A DNA stretch of 64,000 nucleotides from Desmodus rotundus (lineage: Eukaryota > Chordata > Mammalia > Chiroptera > Phyllostomidae). Each line of letters starts with the position of its first letter. Positions within the stretch are counted from its first letter, which is position 1. Below, one piece after another: positions 1 through 9,780 of the stretch. The stretch lies in the NCBI RefSeq assembly GCF_022682495.2, contig NC_071389.1, positions 7,741,199-7,805,198 of the forward strand. Reading direction: 5' to 3'. The notes below the pieces were generated by a model. The model saw only the letters and a program-made list of their open reading frames with translations. It had not been told where the DNA came from and ran no database searches. The position numbers and the translations under genes were made by a program.

Positions 1-380
1 ATTCACTCCCCTTGTTGGCCGGTAGAGGAACCGAATTTAGAGCACTGAGTCCTGTGTGCATGGCTCCTGCAGCCACCGCAATGGCTCTGTGTGCAGAGAC
101 AGAACCTGTGATTTAGAAGTGGCCAGTCCCCTCCTCCAGCTGCTTCTCAGAACCGCAGCCCAGAGGCAGCTGACAACTTGTCATGGTGCATTTGGCATGG
201 TGGCAGGCTGGCCAGAAACAAGCCACCCACATCGTGGAGAAATGAGGTTCAATTAAGCCTCTTAAGTCTCCCAGCCATTGGCGTTTTCATTCATGTCCAC
301 GCTCCACAGACGTTGGCTGAGTGAAGCGGTGTTTCTGCACCAGTGAGGTTGCTCAGGCTGCTCTCTAATGGGCCTGTGTG
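1..380. other. Unassigned non-coding sequence
   Basis: I recognise no repeat family, gene or RNA here. Open frames are short and show no domain. The stretch runs directly into the TG-rich tract that follows. Confidence 0.5.
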
Positions 381-382
381 AC

Positions 383-626
383 GGGAAGCTGTGTGTTTCC
401 TGGTGTGCATGAGTATGTGTTGTGGTGTGCATGCCCTGTGGTGTGCGTGTGTGCTGGTGTGTGCCCTGGTATGTATGAGTGCATGCTATATAGTGTGCGT
501 GTGTACGCCCTGATGCATGTGTCCTGGTGTATATACAGTGTGTGTCATGGTGTGCGTGTATATATGCTGATGTGTATGTGTCACGGTGTGTGCGCTCTGG
601 TGTGCGTGCGCCCTGGCATATGTGCG
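383..626. repeat. Degenerate TG-rich simple repeat / minisatellite-like tract
   Basis: About 240 bases are dominated by alternating purine-pyrimidine TG steps. Variants of 'tggtgtgcatg' and 'ccctggtgtg' recur at irregular intervals of roughly 20-40 bases. On the other strand this gives His/Thr-rich open frames (CA-rich codons), which are an artefact of the repeat. Alternating purine-pyrimidine DNA of this kind can adopt left-handed DNA in principle; that is inference. Confidence 0.75.
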
Positions 627-811
627 TACATCCAAAGAGCTTTGGGTTCTGGGGTGAGACAGCGACTACTGGGGAACCAGCTTCCCAAGGGGCTTGAAAA
701 ATTAGCATCCGTGTGACTGCAGGGAGAAGCCTGCAATGGAGGCCCCGCCGTGGTACGACCTTGGAGGAGGTAGCAGGGCAATTCCGTCTACCTGTTTGCC
801 TATCTGTCCAT

Positions 812-832
812 CCATCATCCATCCATCCATTT
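812..832. repeat. Short (CCAT)n microsatellite
   Basis: Repeated 'ccat' units with one interruption sit just upstream of the L2-like fragment, where such tetranucleotides often grow from the L2 'ttcattcatt' tail. Confidence 0.6.
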
Positions 833-1790
833 GTTCACTCATTCAGCAATGTTTGTCAGATATCTACTAGGTGCCAGGCTCTGTTTTAGGTGTTTAATGC
901 ACTCAGGGAATAAATGGGACAGAACCCCTGCCCTCTGTGGAGCGCACAGTGGTGGTGGAGGCGGCATGCCCGCAGGGAGAGTAGCACACCCTACAAGGCC
1001 AGTAGGAGGCGAGAGGGGCGGGGCAGGGGAGCCTGGAGCCCTGGTCAGGAGGGGGAGGCTCAGTCACGATTTTAAGTACAGGGTGTTGGTAAAGGTTCTC
1101 TCCTCAACCAAATAAACTCCCCTGAGATCCTTTTCAAGCAGGCCTCTAATTTTGGATTTCCACGTTAGTCTCTGCATTGTCCAATTTTAGCAAAAAATCT
1201 TGCTAAGTCAGTTTAGCTAGAATCCTTCATCTTGATATCTGATGGGCTTCCTCATCTTCTACCACCCCCAGGAGATGTCTGAGCCCCCCATCCCCGCCTC
1301 CCTTGAGCAAGAATCCTGGTAGGTCACTTTAGTCAGAATCCCCCCTTATCCCTGACGTTTCCTCCTAGTCACTTCCCACCCACTGACCGCCACCCTGCTC
1401 TTTGTAAATTCCCACCTTCCCTTGTTGCATTTGGGGCTGAGCACAGTATCTCCCCCCTACTGCAAGACCCCACTGCAGTCATCCCTAAACCCACCATGAT
1501 AGCCCCCCTTGATTAAAGCCTGCCTCACTGCACTTTAACCAGGGTCCTTGAATTATTTTTTAATAGTAAACATGATTTGGAATTTGACCCTCCAGCAATG
1601 TGTTGAAGGAGTGAAGGACTTAGCCACTTGGGTATCTGGAGGAGAGTTAGGGCAAAGGGAGCTACGAGGGCAAAGGACACAGGCAGGAGCAGCCTGTGTG
1701 TTTAAGGAACGGCACCTGGGACCCATGGCCCTGGCAGAACGAGCCTGGGGGAGAGTAAAGGAGGCAAGGTCTGAGCAGAAGGCCGCAGCT
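830..1790 (-). mobile_element. Ancient L2 LINE fragment, antisense, split by an LTR insertion
   Basis: The left part (about 830-1105) begins with the antisense L2 3' end: 'cactcattcagcaatgtttg', then 'aggtgccaggctctgtttta' and 'aacccctgccctctgtggag'. The L2 pattern resumes after about 1575 with the antisense segment that normally lies next ('atttgaccctcc...gaaggagtgaaggacttagccac', then a gcaaaggacacaggcaggagc-like block). Between the two parts lies an LTR-type sequence listed separately. The order and orientation of the two L2 parts agree, so one L2 copy was interrupted. It is old and diverged, with no coding capacity. Confidence 0.55.
1105..1570 (+). mobile_element. Solo LTR-like element (family A, endogenous retrovirus type)
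   Basis: The element has a run of related phrases 'ttgctaagtcagtttagctagaatcc' and 'gagcaagaatcctggtaggtc', a 'gatatctgatgg' segment and a C-rich promoter-like zone. It ends in a polyadenylation-like 'gattaaag' followed by 'cctgcctcactgcactttaacc'. That is the layout of a retroviral LTR (U3, then polyA signal, then short U5). The same phrases occur in reverse orientation at 10.1-10.68 kb, which shows that this is a dispersed family and not unique DNA. No internal retroviral genes are seen. The edges are approximate and I found no target duplication. The family name is not known to me. Confidence 0.5.
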
Positions 1791-1847
1791 TGTCCTCCCC
1801 TCACAGTAGACCTTTCCCTGTTTCCCGTAACTGTGAGCAACAGCGGA

Positions 1848-2120
1848 GGATGGCAGTCAGGTCACGGGGTGGGGCAGTGGAGAGCTGAGTTTGAACTCTG
1901 GATACCAGCACCTTCCTTCCTGGGCTCCCTGGAAAAGAGTCCCGGGGGGCAGGGGCTCTGTAGACCTGCACCAGGTCATGACTCTGATGAAGCTGCAGAT
2001 GGAGCCAGCCCACAGCAGTGCAGGGAGAGCACAGGACTGGGGAACGAGACCCGTGGATTTGGGTTCGAATCCCAATATTTCCACTCAGTTTTACCACCCG
2101 TAAAAGTGGCGATTGCAGTA
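1848..2120 (+). mobile_element. MIR SINE fragments, sense
   Basis: At 2011-2120 the order 'gcacaggactggggaacgag...ggatttgggttcgaatccca' matches the MIR tRNA-derived head with its box B. It is followed by 'accacccgtaaaagtggcgat', the MIR segment equivalent to 'cctcatctgtaaaatgggga'. A second, weaker MIR-like head lies at 1848-1912 ('agagctgagtttgaactctgg'). The box B makes this look tRNA-like, but no cloverleaf closes. Confidence 0.6.
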
Positions 2121-2379
2121 GTAGTTGCTGTTTGAGTACAAGCAGCTGTTGGTTGGAATTGAACTTGCCCCTAAATGGCAAAGTCACAGGGAAATGGGTT
2201 CTGTCTCCTTGTATGTTCCCTACACCTTCCCGCCTCTCCTGCTCTCCCCAGACTTACAGGGAAGACGAAGTCAGTTAATAACTGACTGTTTGGAAGAGGC
2301 TGGCAGATGGTCAAGTGCTGTATAAATGTACATTGTCATTGTCATTATAGATGAGGCTTGGGTTAAATTCTGAGATGAC

Positions 2380-2900
2380 CCTGGCATCTAGCAACTCACA
2401 ATTGTCCACATTAGTGGGCAGTGGCCTTTGAGTGACAGCTGAACATTCTGCCGCTGAAGGTCACCGAGGAACTCAGCTGGGCTGAGCACGATTAATAGAT
2501 TTTATCATCATGTTTTGCACTTCGGACTATTATTTACACAGTATGGTTTAGCAATGGCTGCCACATGTGCATTTTGCTAATTGGCTTATGTTAACTTTCA
2601 TGCAGGCTATGATCAGAGTGAACAGCCTTGTGTTGTTGCAACCTTGGAGATTTAGAACAGACCTCACGTCAGTGCATTTGGCATGCTGAGCAACCCCTCC
2701 AGCCCTCCTCTGCACAGGGAAGAGCAGTGCAGATAACCGGATTATCTAGATTTTTCTACATTGCCATGCATGCCTGTATCCAATCAATGTAGACAGACAA
2801 GCTTGCACGGCTAATCTATTTCAGCATCAATTGCGGGGGAACGGTACTGACAGGCATATCGCTCGTAGGCTGGGGATTTTTATGTAAACTTTAGGGAAAT
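2380..2900. promoter_or_regulatory. Candidate conserved non-coding element (inferred)
   Basis: No repeat family is recognisable across about 500 bases. The DNA is AT-rich but not low-complexity. It is dense in homeodomain-type and related cores: 'gattaatagattttatc', 'tgctaattggctta', 'gataaccggattatctaga', 'ccaatcaatgta', 'ggctaatctatttc' and 'catcaattgcgg'. Repeat-free, motif-dense DNA between transposon-rich flanks often marks a conserved enhancer in mammals. That is inference only: I cannot align it to other genomes here. Confidence 0.3.
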
Positions 2901-2951
2901 CTTATTTGGCCAGTAAATTCAGTCAGCTGGACTTGATGAAAAGTGAGGGGG

Positions 2952-2975
2952 GATTTTTTTTTCTGGGGGGGGGGG
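2952..2975. repeat. T9 run followed by an 11-base G run
   Basis: A pure T run, 'tc', then a pure G run of 11. Homopolymers like these are prone to length error in assemblies. Confidence 0.85.
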
Positions 2976-3395
2976 CAGTAATATTTGAATTGGAGAGATT
3001 TCTGTTTACCTGGCTTGAGCAATAAACCTGATCCTGCCTGAATCATTTTCACCACATGTGACTGCCCAGAAATAGCACTCACACCTGATCTTGGTAGATT
3101 GAAAAGTTGACTCTGGAGCAGGAAATTAAAGCTCATGGGAGGGAGAGAGGCCAGGCTGAGTCAGATGGCAGGAGCCGAGTCTGGGAGGCTTCAAAGCCCC
3201 AGTAAGTGTGGCCCAGGGGTGGGGAGGGGTGGAGCGGGTGGGGTGGAGGGTCTCCCTCCCGCTGACTTGCCGCCTGGGTGCGGCTGCTAGGGGTCTTTGA
3301 GGCAGCCTTGCTGTTCGTTCTCACTTTAGACCCTCTTCTGATGCATTGGGAGTTAGTACAATTGACATGAAAATCAAATTCCATTTTTAAAGTAT
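2976..3395. other. Unassigned non-coding sequence
   Basis: I recognise no repeat or gene. A purine-rich 'ggggtggggaggggtggagcggg' type stretch near 3217-3245 is the only compositional feature. Confidence 0.4.
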
Positions 3396-4600
3396 AGAGA
3401 GAAGCTATTTTTTATTTTTAAAATACATGCTATTACAAAGTAAAGCATATGTGTAGTTAAGCATCAAACAACACTGAAAGGCTTCTAACAAAAAGCAGCA
3501 GTGCCTGGGTCCCTACTCCCTCTACATGCCCCCCAGCCTGCTCCCCAGCAGGAACCACCTCCATATTCTTTTCATTGTTTCTCCGCCCTTTCCTCCCATA
3601 TGTCTAAATCATATCAGAGTATTATATCTTGAATGATCAGTTGTGGACACTGTCTGCTGTTTTTATTTTATACCTAGGTGAGGATTTCTGGAATTCTTAT
3701 GTCCCTCCTCCCCTTCTCCCTGCACGCTCCTGACAGTATAATTCCATATTTCATTGTAATTATTGTTTCCATATTATTACTATGCAAATATTGTTTATGG
3801 CTGAGTCAGGGAGTGTGTTAAGATTATACTTCTATGATTACACTTTCTTTTTTCTCAACCTACTAATAACATTTTCTTTCTTCCTTTTCTTGGATTTTTT
3901 AAAAATCTTTTTTCTCAGTCTTCCTATATTTGCTCTATAAAATGCCTCTCAATACAACTTTTCTCTCAGTCAGACCTGTCAGGTCATTTTGTTCCCTCCT
4001 TGATCTCTCTCCTGGGGCCTCCCCGCTCCAACGCTGCTTCTGTTCTCATGTGGGAAGTTCCACCAACCTCATCCCGACATTTCTCCTCTGTCATCCCGGA
4101 ATTCCCTTTGCTTTCTTCTTTGCTGGATTCTGAGTTGCCTTAATCTGTTTCGTTATTACACTTTTAGCTGATGTCCCCATTTTAATGGCATTTCTTTTCC
4201 AGTACTTTCCTACAGAGTGCATGAGAAGGAACCTGCGTGTCTAAAACGGTTTTGTTCTAACTGTACACTGAGAGAGAGTTTAGCTGGGTATGAAATTCTG
4301 GATTTTTCTTCTTCATTGTTTTTAGGCATCCTTTAGTTATTTTTTGGCTGCTGGTGTTATTGTTGAGAATTTCTGTGCCATCTTGATTCCTGGTCCTTTG
4401 TATGTGACATATTAATACTCTCCAGATGTTTTTAGGGTCTTCTCTATCTATGGTTCAGGGATTTCATGGTGATGGATCTTAGTGTGGGTTTCCCTGCATT
4501 TACTCAACTAGGGTTCATGTCTGGTACAGGGAAGTTTTCTTGCCCTTTTTCTTCATTAATTTACTCTCTGTTCTCTCCCTCTGAAAACCTTAGAAGGGCT
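3395..4600 (-). mobile_element. AT-rich LINE-like sequence, family uncertain
   Basis: The stretch begins 'ttatttttaaaatacatgctattacaaagtaaag' and includes 'gtaattattgtttccatattatt'. It continues with 'gctgggtatgaaattctgga', 'tgttattgttgagaatttctgtg' and 'cctttgtatgtgacatatta', phrases I associate with antisense mammalian LINE sequence. I cannot assign a family and the strand is a guess from those phrases. No open frame carries a reverse transcriptase motif. The segment 4140-4590 is the most LINE-like part; 3470-3900 is less certain. Confidence 0.35.
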
Positions 4601-4628
4601 TTCTAGATTGATAATCTAACTTTGTTTC

Positions 4629-4772
4629 TCCTTCCTTCCTTCCTTCCTTCCTTCCTTCTTCTTCCTTCCTTCTTCCTTCTTTCTTCCTTCTTCTTCCTTC
4701 CTTCTTCCTTCTTTCTTCCTTCTTCTTCTTTCCTTCTTCCTTTTTCTTTCTTCCTTCTTCTTTCTTCTTCCT
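4629..4772. repeat. (TTCC)n/(TTC)n polypyrimidine microsatellite
   Basis: About 140 bases of almost pure pyrimidine on the top strand, built from ttcc, ttc and tttc units. The reverse strand gives an E/K/R-only open frame (4603-4809), which is a by-product of GGAA/GAA repeats and not a gene. Long mirror-like homopurine tracts can form triplex DNA in principle. Confidence 0.9.
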
Positions 4773-4774
4773 CC

Positions 4775-5680
4775 ATTCTATGGAAGTCCTTTATATAGAG
4801 TTCACTCATTTAACCAGTGTTATCAAATACCTTCTTTGTGCTAGGCATTATTATTGGTCAAGGGACAAAGATATCAACCACAACAACTGACTTTCTTATT
4901 TTTATCTTCTTTCTTTTTAATTCCATTCCAGGAAATATCCTCAGCGAAACTGTCTTTTTTACAGAGCGTTATGCTCTCGATTCCAGAACCCTTCTAGTTG
5001 AGTTTCTTCAGAAAATAAACCCACCTCTTCTAGGTGTAGAGGAGGGGAGTACACTTCCCTATGCTGGGCTGGGGGCAGGCAGGAAAACTAGGAGCCTGAG
5101 AGCTCCTTATCCAGAATTTCCTCCAGCTTCCTGTTTTCAGCTCTCACCTCAGTCCATCTGCTCCATACCTGGTGCCTCAGATTCCTGAACATTTGCAGGG
5201 CTCCTGGGGCAAATCATCTCACTTTCCAGTAATGTGTCTCTCTGCCAGGGCTTAAGTTGAACTTTCTGCCACTCATTTTATCTTTCTTATTTTCTGCATT
5301 GTGATTCAGTGATACAGATAACATCTATTTTCACCCACACTACAGTTGGGTCTCTCGTTTTTGTTCTCCTTTGTTGTTAGCTGATTTGTGAGAGAAGAAG
5401 GGACAGAGACTTCTTCATTCTGCCATGTTTTAGGTAGAAGCTGCCCATTTAAAATAGACTTCTTTAAGCTACTCCTTTGGATCATTTAACGTGCGACTGA
5501 TCATGTCTTGTGGTACACTATATTAGGATTTCAGTTTTCCTTACGTAACAAAAATGTCCCAAAGTACCATTTCTTCATAACTTGTTTGTATGTTGCCAAA
5601 CTTTAGCAGTGGGTGAAAGTGGTGTTCCCACTCACTCAACTGGCCTCAAGTATCTCTCACAATAGTGACTGTAATTGACT
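4775..5680. other. Mostly unassigned; possible old LINE remnants
   Basis: At 4815-4890 'ttatcaaataccttctttgtgctaggcatt' resembles the antisense end of MIR/L2. The rest, including 'agagaagaagggacagagacttcttcattctgccatg' near 5390-5430, is not assigned. No coding feature is supported. Confidence 0.35.
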
Positions 5681-5684
5681 TTCT

Positions 5685-5860
5685 AAAAACTCCTTTTTTT
5701 ATTCTCACAAGTGTACATAACCCAGCAGTCGCCATTTTAATCATTTTTAATTGTACAGTTCAATGACATTAGTGTATCTACATTGGTGTGCAACCGCCAC
5801 CACCACCGTCACTAGAACTTTTTCATCTTCCTGAACTGGAACCCTGCACCTACCAAACAG
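5685..5860 (-). mobile_element. L1M-type LINE 3' end, antisense
   Basis: The string 'gccattttaatcatttttaattgtacagttcaatgacattag', followed by 'ttggtgtgcaaccgccacc' and 'agaactttttcatcttcctgaactggaaccctg', is the antisense 3' part of old mammalian L1 (L1M). It is only a short fragment. Confidence 0.75.
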
Positions 5861-5869
5861 GACCTACCA

Positions 5870-5960
5870 CAGGACTGTGATGAGGAGTAGGTGGATTAAG
5901 GTATGTAAGGGCTGAGAATAGGAACTGGCCTATAGTAAGGGTTCAATCAATGAGAGCTGC

Positions 5961-5991
<31 letters not shown>

Positions 5992-5995
5992 TAGT
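5870..5995 (+). mobile_element. MIR 3' fragment with (ATT)n tail
   Basis: The segment 'gattaaggtatgtaagggctgagaataggaactggcctatagtaagggttcaatcaatgagagctg' matches the 3' half of MIR. It is followed at 5961-5991 by about ten 'att' units, the microsatellite that commonly grows from the MIR 'ttattatta' end. Confidence 0.65.
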
Positions 5996-6094
5996 CACTG
6001 ATAAGTGACACAGGATAAACCAGAATACTCCCTAAACTAGGAATTGCTGAATGAGACTCCTCTTCCTCCGTTTCCTGTGTAGCCCCTGAAGCAG

Positions 6095-6620
6095 GCGAAT
6101 ATGCTCTCAGTTTGTAGATGAAGGCTTGTCGTGGAAATTCTTGGCAACGCCTCTCAGGACAGGTGATCCTCCCAGCCCCGCCCCTGAGTCTGGGCTAGAG
6201 TCAGTGATTTACTTGACAATAGAAGGTGAGAAAAGTGATGTGATGGGATTTCTGTGGCTAAATCACAGGGCTTGCAGCTTCTGCCCTGGTAGCTTGAATT
6301 GAATGCTCCAGTCTAGGGAAATCCAGCCACCACGTAGGAAACCCATCCACCCTGAGACCGTCATGCTGAGAGAGGACCTGGAGGATGAGGTACCATGTGT
6401 AAGGAGAGAAGCCAAGGGTGAGGTTTATAGATGACGAAGCCAACTTGGAAGTGGATCTTCCAGTCCCAGCCTCCTCAGCCGATACCACATGGATCAGAGG
6501 TGACCCGCCCGGCAGAGCTCTTCCTGAACTCCTGACCCTCAGGATCAGCCAAATAAAAGGAATGTTTCAAGCCACTAAGTCTTGGGGTAGTTTGTAACAC
6601 TACCATAGATAACTGGAACA
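6095..6620 (+). mobile_element. MLT1-like (ERVL-MaLR) LTR
   Basis: The 3' part has 'ccaaataaaaggaatgtttcaagccactaagtcttggggtagtttgtaac' and ends 'accatagataactggaaca'. That is the typical terminal block of MLT1-like LTRs, with the polyA signal aataaa. Upstream, 'agtgatgtgatgggatttctgtggctaaatcaca' and 'gaagtggatcttccagtcccag' also fit. The 5' edge is vague. It is a solo LTR without internal genes. Confidence 0.65.
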
Positions 6621-6651
6621 GGAAATATCTTCCACAGTTGAGTGTTTACGT

Positions 6652-6812
6652 GGAAAGGATTCAATCACCTGGGTTTGAATCCCAGCTTTATCATTTGCTA
6701 ATTAAGCAAGCTTCATACCCTTCAGTCTCATAATCTGGTTGTAAGAATTAAGTGAAATAACTTATTTGCAAATGTCTGACACACAGTAAACACTCAGTAA
6801 CGTCTACAATTG
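6652..6812 (+). mobile_element. MIR SINE, sense
   Basis: The order 'cacctgggtttgaatcccag', 'ctaattaagcaagcttcatacccttcagtctcataatctg', 'agaattaagtgaaataact' and 'gtctgacacacagtaaacactcagtaa' follows MIR from the tRNA-like head to the 3' end. Confidence 0.8.
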
Positions 6813-6814
6813 TT

Positions 6815-7740
6815 ATCACCAATGAGAGCTGATAGCAGATCAGAAACCATGTTCCCTGATTCCAGTCTAACGCACGATGCCTGGGAAGCACCACCCCCGG
6901 CCCCCAACAGTGGGGTGTACATGTGTGAAGTTAGAGAACTTCCATCCAGACTTTGTTGCTTCCCAGTGTGCATTTCCACGAGCAGGTTGCTCATCACTGA
7001 GCCTTAGCTTCTTTGTCTGTGAAACGGCGGTAAGGATAGTAGGCTTGTGGCCATACAGGTGAACTAGGACTTCTGCAGCTTTCCTACACATAGACGGGTG
7101 TGGTGCGAAACTGGGGGGGGGGGGAGACAGGAAGACAGACCACCCAAGAAGAGCTCGGATGCTTTATCTCACAGTGCAGAGAGTAGACAAGGTCCGTTTA
7201 CCCCCATTTTTCTATTTCTAGAGAAGCACTTTCTATGTAAAGTCTCCAAAAAATTAGTTTCAATTATCTAGTTGGAAATCGCCAGCAGTTCGATAAAAAT
7301 TGAATAGGAACCGTGGACAGTGGGTTCATCACCAGTGTTCAGTGATAGCGTCTGCTGCAGCTTCCCTGAGAACCATGTTCAATATGATGCACTCTTTCTC
7401 ATCGAGTGAAAAATTAATAAAAAAATCCCCATCCCAGACACAGCCAGAACAAACATTCCTGGAGCCAAAGGAATGGGGAAAATGTATCCAAAGTACATAC
7501 AGGACACAGTGCCCTTGTGGTTTCCTATTCATATCTGTCATCGAAAAGTTGGGCAGAAATAGGCACATCTATATCCTTGCTTATGACTAATAGTTTTTTA
7601 AATCCAGAAAATAAAAAATAAAAGAGGAGGAGGACAGAAGCCTGAGGGGGGTGGTATACGTGAGATCCAAATAAATCCCAGCATTACCTCTTGTTTGCTG
7701 GCTCGTGACATGAAGCGGAAATCACCTTTCCCCTGCTCAG
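6815..7740. other. Unassigned non-coding sequence with a 12-base G run
   Basis: I recognise no gene or repeat family. A pure G run lies at 7113-7124. The part 7250-7570 is repeat-free and moderately AT-rich ('gagtgaaaaattaataaaaa') and might be conserved, but nothing in it is diagnostic. Confidence 0.4.
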
Positions 7741-8320
7741 AACTTTGCTTGCAGAGCTGATTAAAGACAGCTGCGTGGGCCAGACCCCTGTGAGTGGGCC
7801 TGCGGGCGGTGTCCCTGCACTGTTGTTGCAGGAGATGTGGGAGGGTTATTTACCAAGACCTACGTGGCCAGTGGCCAGGACTAGTCATGCTCCTTTTCTT
7901 CACTTCCAGCCACTGAGTGTCCCAGGACAAGGGCGTGCTCAGGGCCCAGGGGCTCGGCCCCTGCTTGTCTCAGGGTCTCGGCCCCTGCTTGTCTCAGGGT
8001 CACCTGGCCATAGGCCCTGTGTTTGGTTGTTGGCAGCCTCTGAACTGCCCTGTTAATTCCTGAGCAAACATGAAGCGAGGCAGCCCATTGGCCAGAACAC
8101 TCTTTCCTATCAGGGAGATGATCTGAAATGATCTTGTGGTCTTTTGGGATGTGCCTGGCTTGGGACTGGGTTGCCCAGGATGCTTGTACGATTCTTTTGA
8201 ACCAAAGCCTTCTCTGTCCAGTGTGTCTATTTTATTTGTCCCTTTGACAGCCTGTCCGTCCATGTGTCCATCCATTCATTCATCTTAGACTCACGTTGAG
8301 AAGCAGAACTGCTGGAATTG
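7740..8320. other. Unassigned non-coding sequence containing a perfect 24-bp tandem duplication
   Basis: At 7953-7976 and 7977-8000 the same 24 bases (beginning ctcggcccctgct and ending ctcagggt) occur twice with no mismatch. The rest is unassigned. A short tetranucleotide-like 'ccatccattcattcat' lies at about 8268-8284. Confidence 0.6.
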
Positions 8321-8374
8321 TACACTGAGCCCTGGAACTCTGCCCTGATGGCAGTTACGGGGGGGGGAAACATA

Positions 8375-8465
8375 AAGACCCCTTCTCCGCCCCATTGCTG
8401 GCTCCTGAAGCACCGCCACAGGACCCTACGCTCTGAGAAGCACAGCTTGAGAACCACCGATCTTG
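8375..8465. mobile_element. Possible hAT-type DNA transposon fragment
   Basis: The end 'acgctctgagaagcacagcttgagaaccacc' resembles the terminal 'tttgagaaccactg' of mammalian non-autonomous hAT (MER/Charlie) elements. The other end is not visible, so the call is weak. Confidence 0.3.
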
Positions 8466-8779
8466 GTCATTTGTCAAGCTCTCAGCTTTCATTCCCAATT
8501 TTATTCCCAAACCTCTCTCTAGGCTCTCTTTGAACTCTGACTTGGACATCCAGGGGCCCTCAGACATCCTTCTGGATGTGCCCACAGTTGCTCAAGCACA
8601 GCACTTCAGACGGAACCCGCCTCCTCCAGCCCCGCTCTGCACAAGCCCCTCTTCTACCCGTAGTGACTGGTACCACTGCCCACCCCTTTGCCCAAGCCTG
8701 AAATTTAGACTGTTTTTTTTTTTTAAAACAGCATTTCTGCTGCTTATATAGAGAAGGTTTAAAAACACTGGACTGTGAG

Positions 8780-8845
8780 CTCCATGAAGGGATACTGAAC
8801 TCCTGTCCTGTGTGACTCTGTCTCCTGGGGGTCTCTTTGCTCCAG
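8780..8845 (+). mobile_element. L2 LINE 3' fragment, sense
   Basis: The segment 'gagctccatgaagggatactgaactcctgtcctgtgtgactc' resembles the L2 phrase 'taagctccatgagggcagggact...gtct'. It is a short fragment next to a MIR. Confidence 0.4.
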
Positions 8846-9048
8846 TGGCTAAAAGTCTGGATCTGGAGCCAGCTGCTCCCGTCTCTAACTGTGCGATTTG
8901 CACAAATTACCCTCTTTCTTTCTCATTTTTCTCAGCCGCAAAGTGGGAGAGTACTTATCTTGGGTCTTTGAAGATTAAATGGCATAGCACTTGTAAATCC
9001 TTCAGCGTAACGCTTGGCATAGAGGAAATGTTTGGTGGATGCTGCCTA
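8846..9048 (+). mobile_element. MIR SINE, sense, near full length
   Basis: The order 'gtggctaaaagtctggatctggagccagc', 'tgtgcgatttgcacaaattacc', 'ttctcatttttctcagccgcaaagtgggag', 'ctttgaagattaaatggcatagca' and 'agcgtaacgcttggcatagagg' follows MIR along its length. Confidence 0.85.
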
Positions 9049-9054
9049 ACTGTT

Positions 9055-9390
9055 CTCATCAGTCTCCAATCAATACTTCTGGCCAAATGTGTCTCAACAT
9101 TTCTTAAATCCGTCTCCTCCTGTCCGTCTACCATCCCGGTCCTAACTCAGGCCTCCACCCTTTCCTGCCTGGACTGTTTGACAGCACCCTGCTCTGAACA
9201 GCTGAACTGATTCTCCAAAATAAACATTTGACCACATCACCTCCCACTTCCTGTGAAAAACCTATCAATGAATATCATTGCCTATTGGGAAAAGCTCCAC
9301 CCCCTCAGCAAGCAAGGAGCACTGCATCGTCCGCACTTCCCAGAGGCACCTCTTCTATCTTCTTCAGCCTCAGTCCCCACACTCCATGCC
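9055..9390 (+). mobile_element. L2 LINE fragment, sense
   Basis: The phrases 'gtctcctcctgtccgtctaccatcccggtcctaactcaggcc', 'ctgcctggactgt', 'cacatcacctcccacttcctgtgaaaaacct' and 'gcctattgggaaaagc' match the L2 segment upstream of its 3' end (choose/associate/hybrid-type 'cactcctctgctcaaaaccctccaatggct' in the consensus). It is diverged and has no usable frame. Confidence 0.55.
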
Positions 9391-9470
9391 CTCCCTCCCT
9401 CCCCTTCCTTCTTTCCTTCTTCCCCTACCCCCTTTCCTTCCTTCTGTCCCTCCTTCTCTAGCTCCACTCA
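9385..9470. repeat. CT-rich low-complexity tract
   Basis: Nearly pure pyrimidine on the top strand ('ccctccctccccttccttctttccttctt'). It gives overlapping Pro/Ser/Phe/Leu-rich open frames in all three sense frames, which are artefacts. Confidence 0.8.
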
Positions 9471-9639
9471 GGTTTCCTGAGGCCTTCAGTAAGTAGGAAG
9501 CTCTGCCTCCTACCGGGGGTGGGAGGGCTGCAGGGAGAAAACTGGCGGCACTTCTGCCCTTGGGCAGCTCACGTGACAGGTAATAGATGGGAGTGCAGGC
9601 CTTGATAAAGAATCAGGGGGCAAGAGTCCAGCTGCAGGG

Positions 9640-9780
9640 GTGACCAGGCCGTCTGGAGAGCCTGAAGTGGTTGGAACATTTGGCCTGGACAAGGATATTA
9701 GGCACGGCATCCTGGAGGAGGTGGCCCTGCCTTGACCGAGGGGTTAACTAGGCAGAAGCAAAGGACAAGGGGCTGTCTGT
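9640..9780 (-). mobile_element. Possible L2 fragment, antisense
   Basis: The segment 'ggcacggcatcctggaggaggtggccctgccttgaccgagg...ggcagaagcaaaggacaagg' resembles the antisense L2 block that reads 'ctgaggaggtgacatttgagc...aacagcaagtgcaaagg'. Weak. Confidence 0.35.

Noticed and set aside
262..822. 186-codon His/Thr-rich frame on the minus strand
   Set aside because: It is the translation of the TG/CA-rich tract at 383-626 with unique DNA on both sides; no domain.
2040..2100. tRNA-like box B 'ggttcgaatccc'
   Set aside because: It belongs to a MIR SINE head. No acceptor or anticodon stems can be formed around it.
4603..4809. Lys/Glu/Arg-rich frame on the minus strand, like a nuclear or coiled-coil protein
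   Set aside because: It is the translation of a GGAA/GAA microsatellite.
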